A DNA stretch of 64,000 nt, from the NCBI GenBank assembly GCA_001870995.2, contig MLAV02000006.1:124001-188000 (forward strand). The letters run 5' to 3'. Made by a program: the position numbers and the translations under genes. Position 1 is the stretch's first letter. Each line of letters starts with the position of its first letter. The stretch comes from Chitinophaga sp. CB10. GTDB taxonomy: Bacteria > Bacteroidota > Bacteroidia > Chitinophagales > Chitinophagaceae. Below the pieces are notes generated by a model. The model worked only from the letters and a program-made list of their open reading frames with translations. It ran no database searches and was not told where the DNA came from. This document shows positions 1-8,462 of this stretch, piece by piece.

Positions 1-1
1 T

Positions 2-730
2 GTTGTATGTGCTTCTGATAAACTGTACGGTATGCATCGTTTCTTTTTTACGCAACAAAACCATCACGGGCAGTTTATCGAGATGTACCGGGATCAGGCC
101 CATACCCAGCTGTTTGGCTGGATGTGCAGCTACCCGGAGCCGGAGCATCCCGGCAGGGTGGTGGAGTTATGGGCGTTTATGTCCGCCACGGATGCGACGC
201 TTTCCAACGTGGCCTTTTACCCTGTGCAGGTTACCACCGGTTTCGTGCCGCATAATTTCGAATCCTGGCTGCTGAAGTTGCAGACAGGGCCGGCGTTTCA
301 GGCCTACGTCTATCGCGTGGCGGATGTGGACCTGCCGGATGGCAGGCATAGCTTCACCGGTACCATGGCCAACGGCATTTATAACAGCAGCGGGGAGCAG
401 GGCAGCGAGCCGGCGCTCGTAGCGGTGACCCTCATCTCCGCAGCGCGGCAGCTGGACAGTCAGTCGGCCGTGACGGACCAACTGATGCTGATGGCGACCT
501 TCGAAGCCTCGCAGCCTTTGCTGCTCTATTCCCCGCTGACGGTACTGCAACCGCCGGTAGCCTCGCAGGAGTTCATTTCCGGGAAAGGCGTGCCTGGTAT
601 GGCATTGACGGGCCAAAAAGTTACCGTACCCATGCGGGAACAAGTGCTGACAATGACGGGCGCGCCTTCGGCCGGGCAAATTATTCAACGTATTAAATCC
701 CTTACGGATGACATCACCATCCATGGATGA
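2..730 (+). CDS. Unknown protein, 5' end cut by window edge
   Basis: The frame is open to the left edge; the first in-window ATG is at 32, but codons before it are also free of stops, so the gene probably begins outside. About 242 residues are visible. I recognise no domain. There is no transmembrane segment; the middle is rich in Val, Ala, Thr and Pro, and the C-terminal part looks like a soluble beta-rich protein. It overlaps the next gene by 23 bp (708-730) in another frame, which points to translational coupling with the YcaO cyclodehydratase and so to a shared pathway. It could be a partner protein or a structural protein of the same system. That this is a real gene is fairly sure; its function is not known. 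Confidence 0.6.
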   Translation, partial: VVCASDKLYGMHRFFFTQQNHHGQFIEMYRDQAHTQLFGWMCSYPEPEHPGRVVELWAFMSATDATLSNVAFYPVQVTTGFVPHNFESWLLKLQTGPAFQAYVYRVADVDLPDGRHSFTGTMANGIYNSSGEQGSEPALVAVTLISAARQLDSQSAVTDQLMLMATFEASQPLLLYSPLTVLQPPVASQEFISGKGVPGMALTGQKVTVPMREQVLTMTGAPSAGQIIQRIKSLTDDITIHG

Positions 731-2720
731 CGTATTGCTGCTGACGCCTGGTTCCCGCTTCCTTCCCCTGGGGGAGGTGGCGGGCCTGGTGTTGGGCAGC
801 AGCAGTATTATCCCCGTTTCGGGGAAGTTGCCGGTAGCGCTGATCAACATGGTGCAGCGGCAGGCCATATCTGCCTCCGGCTGCGTGCGGAAGTTGCAGT
901 CAACTTTTCCCGTGCCGCACCTCCTGATGGAGCTGGACCGCCTCCGGCATACCGGCGTGCTTACGAGCCACCAGCTGGTGGAGACGGCATTCGTACCGCT
1001 GGCGGATATAACGGCGCCGGATACACGCTTCCTGGCCACCCCGGTGGACGGCCTTGCGCTGGCCGCGGCCATGCCCGCCTGGCGCGCCGCTATGGCCGCG
1101 GGCAGGCCGTGGATACCGGTGATTACCGGTAACGGCTATACGGTGGTTGGCCCGGTGTTTAACGGGGAGAGCGCCTGTTGCCCGCATTGCCTGTTTTCGC
1201 GGATGGACCGGTATTTCAGGGAAGATGCAGGTATGGTAACTGGAACGGATACACGTAGTTTGGCAGATCAGCCGGATGCGCCATCGCTCTCCCCAGCGGA
1301 TACACGTATTCCACCGGACCTCGCCACTGCCATACAGGAAGCCTTATTACACCTCTGCGCTCATCCCGCCCCGGGGGAATACTTTCATGTGGGCAGGCGG
1401 TACCAGCTCCACCGCTACCAGTTGCGCCGCCGGCCGGAATGCCCCGTCTGCGGGGACCCGAAGGCCTTTGCCGCGGGTATGTCCGCCCCGGTAACGTTAA
1501 CGGGTACACGCACGCAGTACCGCAACGAGCCGGTAACGGCCACCTGGGAAAAATGGAGCCACCACATCAACCCGGTGACAGGCATTGTGCGGCAGTTCAG
1601 CGAAATCGGCCAGTACGCCTGGCGCGCGCTGATGCCGGATGCGGCGCCGTTCACCTTCCTGCCTGCTTACGGTAAGGGCTATACGAATACGGCGGCGATG
1701 GTGAGCTGCCTCTGCGAGGCGATTGAGCGTTGGAGCGCCTGCTACCGGGGGGACGAGCCTTTGCTCCAGGCCACCGCTGCGGAGCTGCATCCTTACGCAG
1801 TACTGCCTGCCGCCATCCAGCATTTTGCGCCGCAGCAACTGCAATGGCCGGAGGATACGCCGGCCCTTGGCCCCGTGCCGGATACGGCGGTGGCCAGCCG
1901 CTGGTTGCCGGCATGGTCGCTCACGTACGAGGAGCAACGCTATGTCCCTGCGGAAGCCGTGTTGTATAATCTGCCGGCAACAGGAGAGGGGAGGGCGGCC
2001 GTCTTTGAATCCAACGGCATGGCGGCGGGCAGCACTTTGCCGGAAGCCATCTTACAGGGATTGCTGGAACTGATAGAACGGGATGCCGCCGCCATCTGGT
2101 GGTTTAACGGCCTGCCGCGCCCGGCAGCGCCGGCGGAGATGCTGGCCGGCAATGACTGGTACCGGCAACAACGGGAAAGGCTACACGAAGCTGGGTGGCA
2201 GGTACATTTACTGGACCTCACGCTGGATACCGGCGCATACGTGATTGCAGCCGTGGGAGAGCAGGCCGGCGCTTACCTGGCAGGCTTTGGCTGCCACTAT
2301 TCCATGGAAGAAGCGATGTTGCGGGCATTTACGGAACTGCTGCAACTGCAGGCCATCATGGCGCCGGTAAAGCCTCCGGAAGGCACGCCGTTGGATTACC
2401 TGCGGCCCCACGCGGGCGCAAAGCGCTTTGATAGTAAAGTGACGCCCGGTACGGTGGAAGAGATGATCACCCAATTGGTCAGCGGCCTGCAGGCAACAGG
2501 CATAGAAACCATCGTGGTGAACTGTACCCGCCCCGATGCAGGGCTGCCTGTGGTAAAAGTGCTGGCGCCAGGCCTCCGCGCTTTCAGGCCGCGGTTTGGG
2601 GCAGGCAGGTTATACGAGGCCCCGGTCTCGCTCGGGCTGGCCATACAGGCAACCCCGTACCCACGGCTTATCCCTATGTGGATGGCGCCCTCACGGGAAC
2701 ATACCGCAAAGCAGGATTAG
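708..2720 (+). CDS. Fused E1-like/YcaO cyclodehydratase (TOMM-type)
   Basis: 670 residues. Residues about 1-250 look like the leader-binding, ThiF/E1-like partner of azoline-forming enzymes, with two CxxC pairs (CCPHC near 155 and CPVC near 244) that would hold structural zinc. Residues about 265-650 are a YcaO domain with the ATP-contacting acidic patterns CEAIER near 335 and ELIERD near 453, and RAFTELLQ further on. The proline-rich C-terminus found in many azoline YcaO proteins is not obvious; the protein ends in a short polar tail. Such fusions use ATP to turn Cys, Ser or Thr of a ribosomal peptide into azolines. No dehydrogenase and no obvious short Cys/Ser/Thr-rich precursor is visible nearby, so the substrate is open. 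The start at 708 overlaps the upstream gene; a later start is possible. Confidence 0.85.
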   Translation: MTSPSMDDVLLLTPGSRFLPLGEVAGLVLGSSSIIPVSGKLPVALINMVQRQAISASGCVRKLQSTFPVPHLLMELDRLRHTGVLTSHQLVETAFVPLADITAPDTRFLATPVDGLALAAAMPAWRAAMAAGRPWIPVITGNGYTVVGPVFNGESACCPHCLFSRMDRYFREDAGMVTGTDTRSLADQPDAPSLSPADTRIPPDLATAIQEALLHLCAHPAPGEYFHVGRRYQLHRYQLRRRPECPVCGDPKAFAAGMSAPVTLTGTRTQYRNEPVTATWEKWSHHINPVTGIVRQFSEIGQYAWRALMPDAAPFTFLPAYGKGYTNTAAMVSCLCEAIERWSACYRGDEPLLQATAAELHPYAVLPAAIQHFAPQQLQWPEDTPALGPVPDTAVASRWLPAWSLTYEEQRYVPAEAVLYNLPATGEGRAAVFESNGMAAGSTLPEAILQGLLELIERDAAAIWWFNGLPRPAAPAEMLAGNDWYRQQRERLHEAGWQVHLLDLTLDTGAYVIAAVGEQAGAYLAGFGCHYSMEEAMLRAFTELLQLQAIMAPVKPPEGTPLDYLRPHAGAKRFDSKVTPGTVEEMITQLVSGLQATGIETIVVNCTRPDAGLPVVKVLAPGLRAFRPRFGAGRLYEAPVSLGLAIQATPYPRLIPMWMAPSREHTAKQD

Positions 2721-2728
2721 ATCTTTCT

Positions 2729-2747
2729 CCCCCCCCCCAAAAAAAAA
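2729..2747. repeat. Adjacent homopolymer runs C10 and A9
   Basis: Eight bases after the YcaO stop codon there is a run of ten C (2729-2738) followed directly by nine A (2739-2747). No hairpin precedes it, so it is not a normal terminator on the plus strand. Long mononucleotide runs are prone to slipped-strand length change. Here it lies outside coding sequence, where it could alter spacing or RNA stability between the YcaO gene and the 225-aa protein gene. Confidence 0.9.
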
Positions 2748-2890
2748 TAAACTGAAATATGGTGAAATAGGAAAGGGATAACTGCCATTGTAGTTTTGAG
2801 GTATCAAGTCAAACGGAGCTCCACGACTGATACCGGGCGGAAACCGAAAAGCCTTAACAGAGTAGGTGATTAATACTAAACTATGAAACA

Positions 2891-3568
2891 ATGGCAGAAT
2901 ACACTTTAAATGTTGGTTTCACCAACGATCAGTTACAAGTATTATACGCTACAGGTACCAACGTGGTAATTGCAAAACCTTCCGGCGGCGGCAGCCCCAA
3001 TGTGGCCTGGCAGGTGTTCAAACCCCTGATGGCCAACCAACTGTCCTGGATTGAAGAATACGGTATTTACGCTTCCACCAGCAATATCACCAACGGCGCC
3101 ACGCTCTCCCAGATGTCCAGCATCCCGGTTGGAGCGGCCATGAACAAACTCTACACCCTGCAGGATTCAGGCGTGATCACCGGTCCGGCCAGTGGAGGTC
3201 AGCCAAGTTCTTTTGCGCTGTTGAACGATTTCACCACCAAACCTTACATGACAGTAGGTTTGTACCAGGATGCGAAGGTGAACGGCGTAGACATCCTCGG
3301 CAACGCCATTTCCGCCGTACCTGTACTGCTGGCCAGCACCGCGGTGATGACCCCTTACACTACTGTTTACATCTGGCTGCAATCGCAGGTGAAAAGTAAT
3401 TCAGTAGTGACGACCGTAACCTCCCCGATGACGCAGTTGCAGTTCGGCGGCGGAATTGACACCATCTCCGTTGCTTACGACAGCAATTCAGGCAAGTTCC
3501 TGCCTACCGGCAACTTCTCTATGAATTCCAAACAGTACGAAATTTCATACGTTGAAGCGGCACTCTGA
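2891..3568 (+). CDS. Unrecognised Cys-free beta-rich protein
   Basis: 225 residues, no cysteine, no signal peptide and no membrane segment. The sequence is rich in Ser, Thr, Val, Gly and Asn with alternating hydrophobic residues, as in beta-sandwich proteins. It starts MAEYTLNVGF and carries many aromatic residues (W37, W53 region, Y-rich). I do not recognise a family. The start at 2891 is chosen because the nearby ATG at 2883 is in another frame. It lies 170 bp downstream of the YcaO gene and is followed at once by a strong terminator, so it may be transcribed with YcaO or from its own promoter. It could be a lectin-like or pore-forming-like soluble protein, but this is only an impression from composition. 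Confidence 0.75.
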   Translation: MAEYTLNVGFTNDQLQVLYATGTNVVIAKPSGGGSPNVAWQVFKPLMANQLSWIEEYGIYASTSNITNGATLSQMSSIPVGAAMNKLYTLQDSGVITGPASGGQPSSFALLNDFTTKPYMTVGLYQDAKVNGVDILGNAISAVPVLLASTAVMTPYTTVYIWLQSQVKSNSVVTTVTSPMTQLQFGGGIDTISVAYDSNSGKFLPTGNFSMNSKQYEISYVEAAL

Positions 3569-3590
3569 TTTCCACTATTAATAACCTGGA

Positions 3591-3615
3591 GGAGGCCTTT
3601 GCGGGCCTCCTTTTT
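3591..3615 (+). terminator. Rho-independent terminator after the 225-aa protein gene
   Basis: Perfect 7-bp stem GGAGGCC (3591-3597) and GGCCTCC (3604-3610) with a 6-base loop, followed by five T. It lies 22 bp after the stop codon at 3568 and only 12 bp before the next start, so it should insulate the collar-like gene or allow partial read-through. Confidence 0.85.
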
Positions 3616-3627
3616 AATGACAGTCCT

Positions 3628-4653
3628 ATGGAAAATTCTGTGAGTGGCAACACCTCGCTCGATGAGCTGTTATACGCCATGCAACAACGCAACCTTGTGT
3701 ACAACGGGGATTTCCGCTATTACAGCAACCAGGTGCTGGCCGGTGGGTATATTACCTATAACTGCCCGGACGGCTGGGTGTTCACCAACGCCGGCTCCTT
3801 CGGCATGGTAGGCTTTGACACGGCTACAAACACCTGTTACATCAACACCGGGGGAGGGGATAAAACAACTACTTTCCAACAGGCCTTGCATGAATTTCCG
3901 CGCTGGCAGCAAACTTTACGGGGCAATTATGTAGCGGCCAGCGTGATCATGACGGTATCCGGTAATTACCCGGTAAGCGTCACGCTGACGGATAATACCG
4001 ATGCGGACACCGTAACGAAAAGCACCGGCGGGGACCTGCAGTTCGACCTCCTGCTGAAAGTAAATCCCAATGCCAGCGGGCTATTCCTGGTAGTAGAATG
4101 TAAAACGCCGAATGTGCGGATCAATATTTCCCAGGCATATGCGAATATCGGGAAGGTGGCTATTCAAAGTCTGCCCACTATGGTGCAGGGCATTATCGGA
4201 GAACGCCGCCAATACGTGGCTACGGAAACGCCGCCGGCGGAAGAGCTGTCCCTTTGCCAGCCTCCCGTTGCGCTGGGAGATGGTTACTCCCGGCTGAATT
4301 CCGTGATCAACGGGCGCTTCGGTACAAGTGGCAGCGGCATGTCCCTGACGCCGGATATGCGCGGGTACTTTAGCCGCTCCTGGAACAATGGCGCGGCCAC
4401 CGATCCCGACGCCGGGCAACGTACAGCCCTGGGCGGTACCGTCACCGGTGATCACGTGGGCACCCTCGAGCAGGATATGTTCCTCAAACATAACCATCCG
4501 CTGCCATGGACGGCCAACCAGCCCAGTATGGGCGGCAATGCCGGCTCCATCACGGTGATCAATACACTGCAGCAGTCCAAAACGGGCGATACCGGCGGCA
4601 GCGAAACAAGACCGAAAAATATTGCGGAGCTTTTTACGATTAAATGGGCCTGA
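3628..4653 (+). CDS. Phage tail-collar-like protein
   Basis: 341 residues without a signal peptide. The last 90 residues or so have the look of a tail-collar/tail-fibre tip domain: MRGYFSRSW, a DAGQRTALGG stretch, the HNHPL motif and the closing RPKNIAELFTIKWA, matching the usual RP.NIA....I.. end of such proteins. Residues about 20-190 resemble a jelly-roll, carbohydrate-binding-like domain with a WVF motif and Thr-rich strands. Proteins of this kind occur in phage tails and in bacterial secreted or tail-derived particles. No other phage gene is present, so this is not part of a prophage visible here. Its place behind a YcaO gene and an unknown beta-rich protein suggests a small dedicated locus; the role is unknown. 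Confidence 0.7.
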   Translation: MENSVSGNTSLDELLYAMQQRNLVYNGDFRYYSNQVLAGGYITYNCPDGWVFTNAGSFGMVGFDTATNTCYINTGGGDKTTTFQQALHEFPRWQQTLRGNYVAASVIMTVSGNYPVSVTLTDNTDADTVTKSTGGDLQFDLLLKVNPNASGLFLVVECKTPNVRINISQAYANIGKVAIQSLPTMVQGIIGERRQYVATETPPAEELSLCQPPVALGDGYSRLNSVINGRFGTSGSGMSLTPDMRGYFSRSWNNGAATDPDAGQRTALGGTVTGDHVGTLEQDMFLKHNHPLPWTANQPSMGGNAGSITVINTLQQSKTGDTGGSETRPKNIAELFTIKWA

Positions 4654-4692
4654 TCTTTTTTCAGTAGCAGTTAGTAATGATGCCCGGTGGCG

Positions 4693-4725
4693 GGGCTGGC
4701 TGTTGAGCCGGCCCTTTCTTTTTTT
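4693..4725 (+). terminator. Terminator after the collar-like gene
   Basis: Stem GGGCTGGC (4693-4700) with GCCGGCCC (4707-4714), one G-U pair, 6-base loop, then TTTCTTTTTTT. It closes the plus-strand YcaO locus. Confidence 0.8.
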
Positions 4726-4751
4726 GCTGGCCCCGTAACCGTGTAAGCTAC

Positions 4752-4783
4752 TAAAAACCAAAGGGAGCAACCTTGCTCCCTTT
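4752..4783 (-). terminator. Terminator of the UbiD gene
   Basis: A 9-bp perfect stem (4760-4768 with 4775-4783). Read on the minus strand it is followed by GGTTTTTAG, a T-rich end. It lies 14 bp past the stop codon of the minus-strand UbiD gene. Confidence 0.8.
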
Positions 4784-4796
4784 GTAATATTTTCCA

Positions 4797-6635
4797 TTAT
4801 ATAATCCCGTGTAACACGCCACCTTTCTTCCCCATTTCATCCACCCGCTTTTCCACCGCAGGGTCAGGAATTAACGGCGGCGCATGGTGCGGCTTAATCC
4901 GCGCGTCAATGATCACCGGCCCGTTACAGCCCCAGTGCTTATGCCGTATAAAACTGTTAATGCCATGGATATCGTGGGAAGGATTACTGCGCGTAAACGT
5001 TACCCAAACGAAGTTGTTGATATTCGCTGCGGTAAAGCCGGCGTCATCACATAATACGATAAGCGGTAAGCCTTCCAGTGATTCGTTTTCCAGGTGGTCG
5101 TTGAGGATGCCCAGCTGCGCGGCTGCTTCCGCTTCGCTGCCATAAGCCGGCGCCTCCACTGCAACAACGCCGGGCAGGGCGAGCTTAAACGCGCCAAACG
5201 GCCTTGGTACACTGAACGAAGCAGGTATTTCTTTCCAAAGCTCCCTGCGTTTTTCTCCCGCTGCGGCAATGGCTACTTTACTGCCGGCATTCAGGTCGCT
5301 GCCGGAATAATCCAGCGTATCGATGGTGGTGTTGGTGTAAAAATGCAGGTCCCGCGTCGTGTCAATGCGTTCCAGCATATGCAGGAGGAATTTCGCAATG
5401 TCGTGCGTATGCAGGGAAGGATCGTCTTCCTGCGCGCAGATGAACAGGTACTTGGCCAGGCTAAGTTGATTGCTGCCCAGTATATGATTAGCGATAGTGA
5501 GTATTTCCTGTGGTTTGCGCTCTTTCAGGTAAGGCGTGTAACGCTCGCTGCCGATGGCAAAGAGCAGGGGATGCACGCCGGCGGCATCCACGGCATGAAT
5601 TTCCTTTACACCGGGGATTTCCTGTGGGATGGCATTGCCGGTGATCTCATGGATCAGCGCGCCGAAGCTGGTATCTTCCTGCGGCGGGCGGCCTACTACG
5701 GTAAACGACCAGGTGGGATTTTTTTTATGGTACACCCGGCTCACTTTCAGGAGCGGGAAGGGGTGAGTGAGGCTGTAATAGCCCAGGTGATCCCCAAAAG
5801 GCCCTTCCGGTTTGTTTTCATGCGGCATCACGGTACCGGTGATCACAAAGTCCGCATCTGCGGAAATGCAGTAGCCTTCGTCGTCGTAAAAATAACGGAA
5901 GCGGCGGTTGCCCAGCGCCCCGGCGAAAGTCATTTCGGAAAGTCCTTCCGGCAGTGGCATTACGGCGGACAGCGGATGGGAGGGAGGGCCGCCCACGAAG
6001 ATGCTCACCTTCAGCGGTTGCCCTTTGGCATTGGCTTTCGTTTGATGGATGCCGATGCCGCGGTGGAGCTGGTAGTGCAATCCTATTTCCTGGTTGGGGA
6101 TGTAATCGTTTCCGGCCAGCTGAATGCGGTACATGCCGAGGTTGGCGTTCATGATGCCGGGCTTATCCGGGTCCTCGGTGTACACCTGCGGCATGGTCAC
6201 AAAGGGACCGCCGTCCATCGGCCAGTTCACAATTTGCGGCAGTTCGCTGATGCTGGTACGGCCATAGGAGATGGGCGCGTTTTTCCCTGTTTTCATGGGC
6301 AGGGCGGAGAGGGCCGTGGCGGCCACGTTGAGGTAGCGGAAAGGGTGCTTGATGGCCTTTACGGGATCGCCCTTAATATCTACAAGTACTTTGATCTTTT
6401 CCAGCGTATCGCGGAACATGAATTTGGAACGGTCCAGCGTGCCGAACAGGTTGGATACCGCCGGGAATTTGCTGCCTTTGATATTTTCAAACAGCAGGGC
6501 CGGCCCTCCGTGTTCGTACACGCGCAGGTGTATGGCGGCCATTTCCAGGTAGGGATCTACTTCCTGTTTAATACGGATCAGGTGTCCGTGTCGTTCCAGA
6601 TCATTGATGCAGTCTTGTAAGCTATTGTACCCCAT
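4797..6635 (-). CDS. UbiD family decarboxylase
   Basis: 612 residues, soluble. Matches the UbiD family in length and motifs: the early FENIKGSKFPAVSNLFGT region, GMYRIQL near the prenylated-flavin site, HRGIGIH, and EGPFGDHLGYYS near residue 285 with the catalytic acid pattern. UbiD enzymes decarboxylate aromatic or alpha,beta-unsaturated acids with prenylated FMN made by UbiX. In Bacteroidota such proteins are often annotated in menaquinone or ubiquinone-like routes; the true substrate cannot be told from sequence. No UbiX gene is in the window. It stands alone between its own promoter and terminator. The start ATG at 6635 is the obvious one. Confidence 0.9.
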   Translation of the reverse strand: MGYNSLQDCINDLERHGHLIRIKQEVDPYLEMAAIHLRVYEHGGPALLFENIKGSKFPAVSNLFGTLDRSKFMFRDTLEKIKVLVDIKGDPVKAIKHPFRYLNVAATALSALPMKTGKNAPISYGRTSISELPQIVNWPMDGGPFVTMPQVYTEDPDKPGIMNANLGMYRIQLAGNDYIPNQEIGLHYQLHRGIGIHQTKANAKGQPLKVSIFVGGPPSHPLSAVMPLPEGLSEMTFAGALGNRRFRYFYDDEGYCISADADFVITGTVMPHENKPEGPFGDHLGYYSLTHPFPLLKVSRVYHKKNPTWSFTVVGRPPQEDTSFGALIHEITGNAIPQEIPGVKEIHAVDAAGVHPLLFAIGSERYTPYLKERKPQEILTIANHILGSNQLSLAKYLFICAQEDDPSLHTHDIAKFLLHMLERIDTTRDLHFYTNTTIDTLDYSGSDLNAGSKVAIAAAGEKRRELWKEIPASFSVPRPFGAFKLALPGVVAVEAPAYGSEAEAAAQLGILNDHLENESLEGLPLIVLCDDAGFTAANINNFVWVTFTRSNPSHDIHGINSFIRHKHWGCNGPVIIDARIKPHHAPPLIPDPAVEKRVDEMGKKGGVLHGII

Positions 6636-6660
6636 TATATCGTTCTTGGATTGAATCGGC

Positions 6661-6668
6661 CAAAATTA
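6661..6668 (-). promoter_or_regulatory. Candidate -7 box of the UbiD gene
   Basis: On the minus strand this reads TAATTTTG, a match to the Bacteroidota TAnnTTTG box, 25 bp upstream of the UbiD start. No clear -33 TTTG is seen at the right distance, so confidence is moderate. Confidence 0.45.
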
Positions 6669-6707
6669 GAGCAATTTTACTAATAATGGGGTTGTTGGGG
6701 TTGGGGG

Positions 6708-6733
6708 AAAAGAAAAAGGCGCCGGAGCGCCTT
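6708..6733 (-). terminator. Terminator of the secreted-protein gene
   Basis: Stem AAGGCGC (6716-6722) and GCGCCTT (6727-6733), 4-base loop; on the minus strand it is followed by TTTTTCTTTT. It ends transcription of the gene at 6876-7661 before the UbiD promoter. Confidence 0.75.
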
Positions 6734-6875
6734 ATATTTTTGAGGGAGAGTGTTGTTATGAAGGGGCTGGGTGACTGTTGGATATATCAGCCAGCGGTAT
6801 TGGTGTTTAACACCGGTAGCATTTTAATGCTGTTCATCAGCCAGCGCTCCTACTATTCAACACCATCCGCTCATG

Positions 6876-7661
6876 CTAAAACTTAATCTGCATTTTTTCC
6901 GACACCAGCTTCCCATCCTTATAATACTCAAAGTACCACTCCCCACCGCGTTTGAACAGTACGCCTTTATCAGTCCCGTTATCAGCAATAAAATATTCCG
7001 CCAGTGTAGTCTTAAACAGGCTCAATACTTTCTTTGGCGTAGTATCCACCAGCTGATAACCGGTTTCCGTAGGCTGCGCATACAGCGTAGCGCCGTTGTT
7101 TTTCGTTTCAGCAGTGGCTGCCGCTACCGGGGCTGCCGGGGCAGGAGCAGGCTGGGCTGGCGCGGAGGCTACCGTCTGCGGCGCCGCCGCCACAGGGGCG
7201 GATGCCGTGTTGGCCGCTGCCGGTTGCACCGTGCCATTATAAGCGTAGTTCAGCGATTGCAGGGAGCTTAAGGCATCTCTCAGCGCTTCGTTATACGCAG
7301 CGCCATAGTCTTTTTCCCGGCTTTTGCCCTCCTTGCTTTTAAACAGCACATTCCCCCGGCAATCCTTCAGCGTGAGCGTAAGGTTGGTCACAAATACGGC
7401 TTTACGCTGCTCCACATCGGCAATCAGCGCACTGCACTTGTTGCCGGCGATATCCGTAGGCAGCTCCTTATCGTCGATCAGGGCCTCGAAGCCCATGCCG
7501 TTCAGCACCATCTGCGTAGTGGTGTTTAAACCATACTGGTGCGCCTCTTTCTGAAAACTGAATTTTTCAGGTACCAGCACATACTTATAGTTGTTCACGG
7601 AATTCTGTGCGAACGCCGCCACACTGAAAAGTAACAGGAAAAAAAATGAGAATCCTTTCAT
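6876..7661 (-). CDS. Secreted protein with Ala/Pro-rich linker, unknown role
   Basis: 261 residues from the ATG at 7661; the frame is open a little further to a TTG at 7667, but the ATG fits the signal peptide (MKGFSFFFLLLFSVAAFAQ) better. The mature N-terminal half is an alpha/beta domain with a conserved-looking KSREKDYGAAYNEALRDALSSL helix, followed by an Ala/Pro-rich linker of about 45 residues and a C-terminal domain ending in WYFEYYKDGKLVSEKMQIKF. The layout suggests an envelope or periplasmic protein. I do not recognise the family. It is monocistronic. Confidence 0.7.
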   Translation of the reverse strand: MKGFSFFFLLLFSVAAFAQNSVNNYKYVLVPEKFSFQKEAHQYGLNTTTQMVLNGMGFEALIDDKELPTDIAGNKCSALIADVEQRKAVFVTNLTLTLKDCRGNVLFKSKEGKSREKDYGAAYNEALRDALSSLQSLNYAYNGTVQPAAANTASAPVAAAPQTVASAPAQPAPAPAAPVAAATAETKNNGATLYAQPTETGYQLVDTTPKKVLSLFKTTLAEYFIADNGTDKGVLFKRGGEWYFEYYKDGKLVSEKMQIKF

Positions 7662-7794
7662 AGTCAAATATTACCGGATGAAAATACAAAATCCTGCGTA
7701 ATTACGCGTCCGCAACAATACTAATTTTAAAACCACCCATTTTTTACTATTTTAGACCTTTCAACCAACCAACTGTGTGTAGTGGCCGTATTGT

Positions 7795-8385
7795 ATGGAA
7801 CATTTAGTAAATGAAAAAGAATTGCTCCGGCGTTTGTCGGAAGATGACGAGGCTGCATTTCAGGAACTGTTTTATCACTACTGGGATCAACTCCACCATG
7901 CCGCACTGCGATTGACCAAATCTCCGGAACTGGCCACCGATATCGCCCAGGAAACGTTTGCCAGGGTATGGGCCAGGAGAGCCCAGCTAACGGACGTACA
8001 AAACTTCCCTGCCTTTCTCTTTACCATCTCCCGTAACTTAATACACGACCACCTGAGAAATAAAGTTTTCCGGGAAGAGAATGCCGGCTACCTGGAAGCT
8101 TATGCCGGCTATCACGACGCTACGCCGCAATACCTGCTGGAAAATAAAGAGCTGCAACACCTGTTGCAGGAGGCGATCGACAGCCTGCAGCCGCAACTCA
8201 GGCAGGTATTTACCATGGCGCGGTTGCAGGGCATGCGGCACGAGGCCATCGCACGGGAGCTGGACATTACGCCCATGTCCTCAAAAGTTTATATGGTAAG
8301 GGCCCTGGCCGCCCTGCGCAAATATATCCTGGAACACGGCGGCCCTTTACTGTTCTGCCTTTCCGTTTATTTTTTGCGGCCGTAA
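7795..8385 (+). CDS. ECF RNA polymerase sigma factor (uptake locus 1)
   Basis: 196 residues. Region 2 spans about residues 25-95 (FQELFYHYWDQLHHAALRLT...DIAQETFARVWARR) and region 4 about 118-175 (LQPQLRQVFTMARLQGM..IARELDI..SSKVYMVRALAALRKYI). The hydrophobic tail LLFCLSVYFLRP is typical of Bacteroidota ECF factors that work with FecR. The FecR gene follows 77 bp later. The role is to start transcription of the downstream SusC/SusD genes when released by FecR. Confidence 0.93.
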   Translation: MEHLVNEKELLRRLSEDDEAAFQELFYHYWDQLHHAALRLTKSPELATDIAQETFARVWARRAQLTDVQNFPAFLFTISRNLIHDHLRNKVFREENAGYLEAYAGYHDATPQYLLENKELQHLLQEAIDSLQPQLRQVFTMARLQGMRHEAIARELDITPMSSKVYMVRALAALRKYILEHGGPLLFCLSVYFLRP

Positions 8386-8462
8386 AAATTTTTTGAGCAA
8401 TAATGTTCTCCTTTTTCCCGCTCCTCCGTCATTGTAATAAGAGAAGCTGAATCTAAGCCACC

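Noticed and set aside
1128..1145. AACGGCTATACGGTG in the YcaO gene, like the 35.7-kb repeat core
   Set aside because: The match is short and in a different protein context (NGYTV in a coding strand), so chance is a sufficient explanation.
5094..6620. 508-codon open frame on the plus strand opposite the UbiD gene
   Set aside because: It is antisense to a clear UbiD gene; it has no domain and the composition of a mirror frame in GC-rich DNA.
6740..6870. Possible small RNA between the UbiD and secreted-protein genes, with ATCAGCCAGCG twice 50 bp apart
   Set aside because: The repeats and short palindromes are weak and there is no promoter or terminator framing them on the plus strand.
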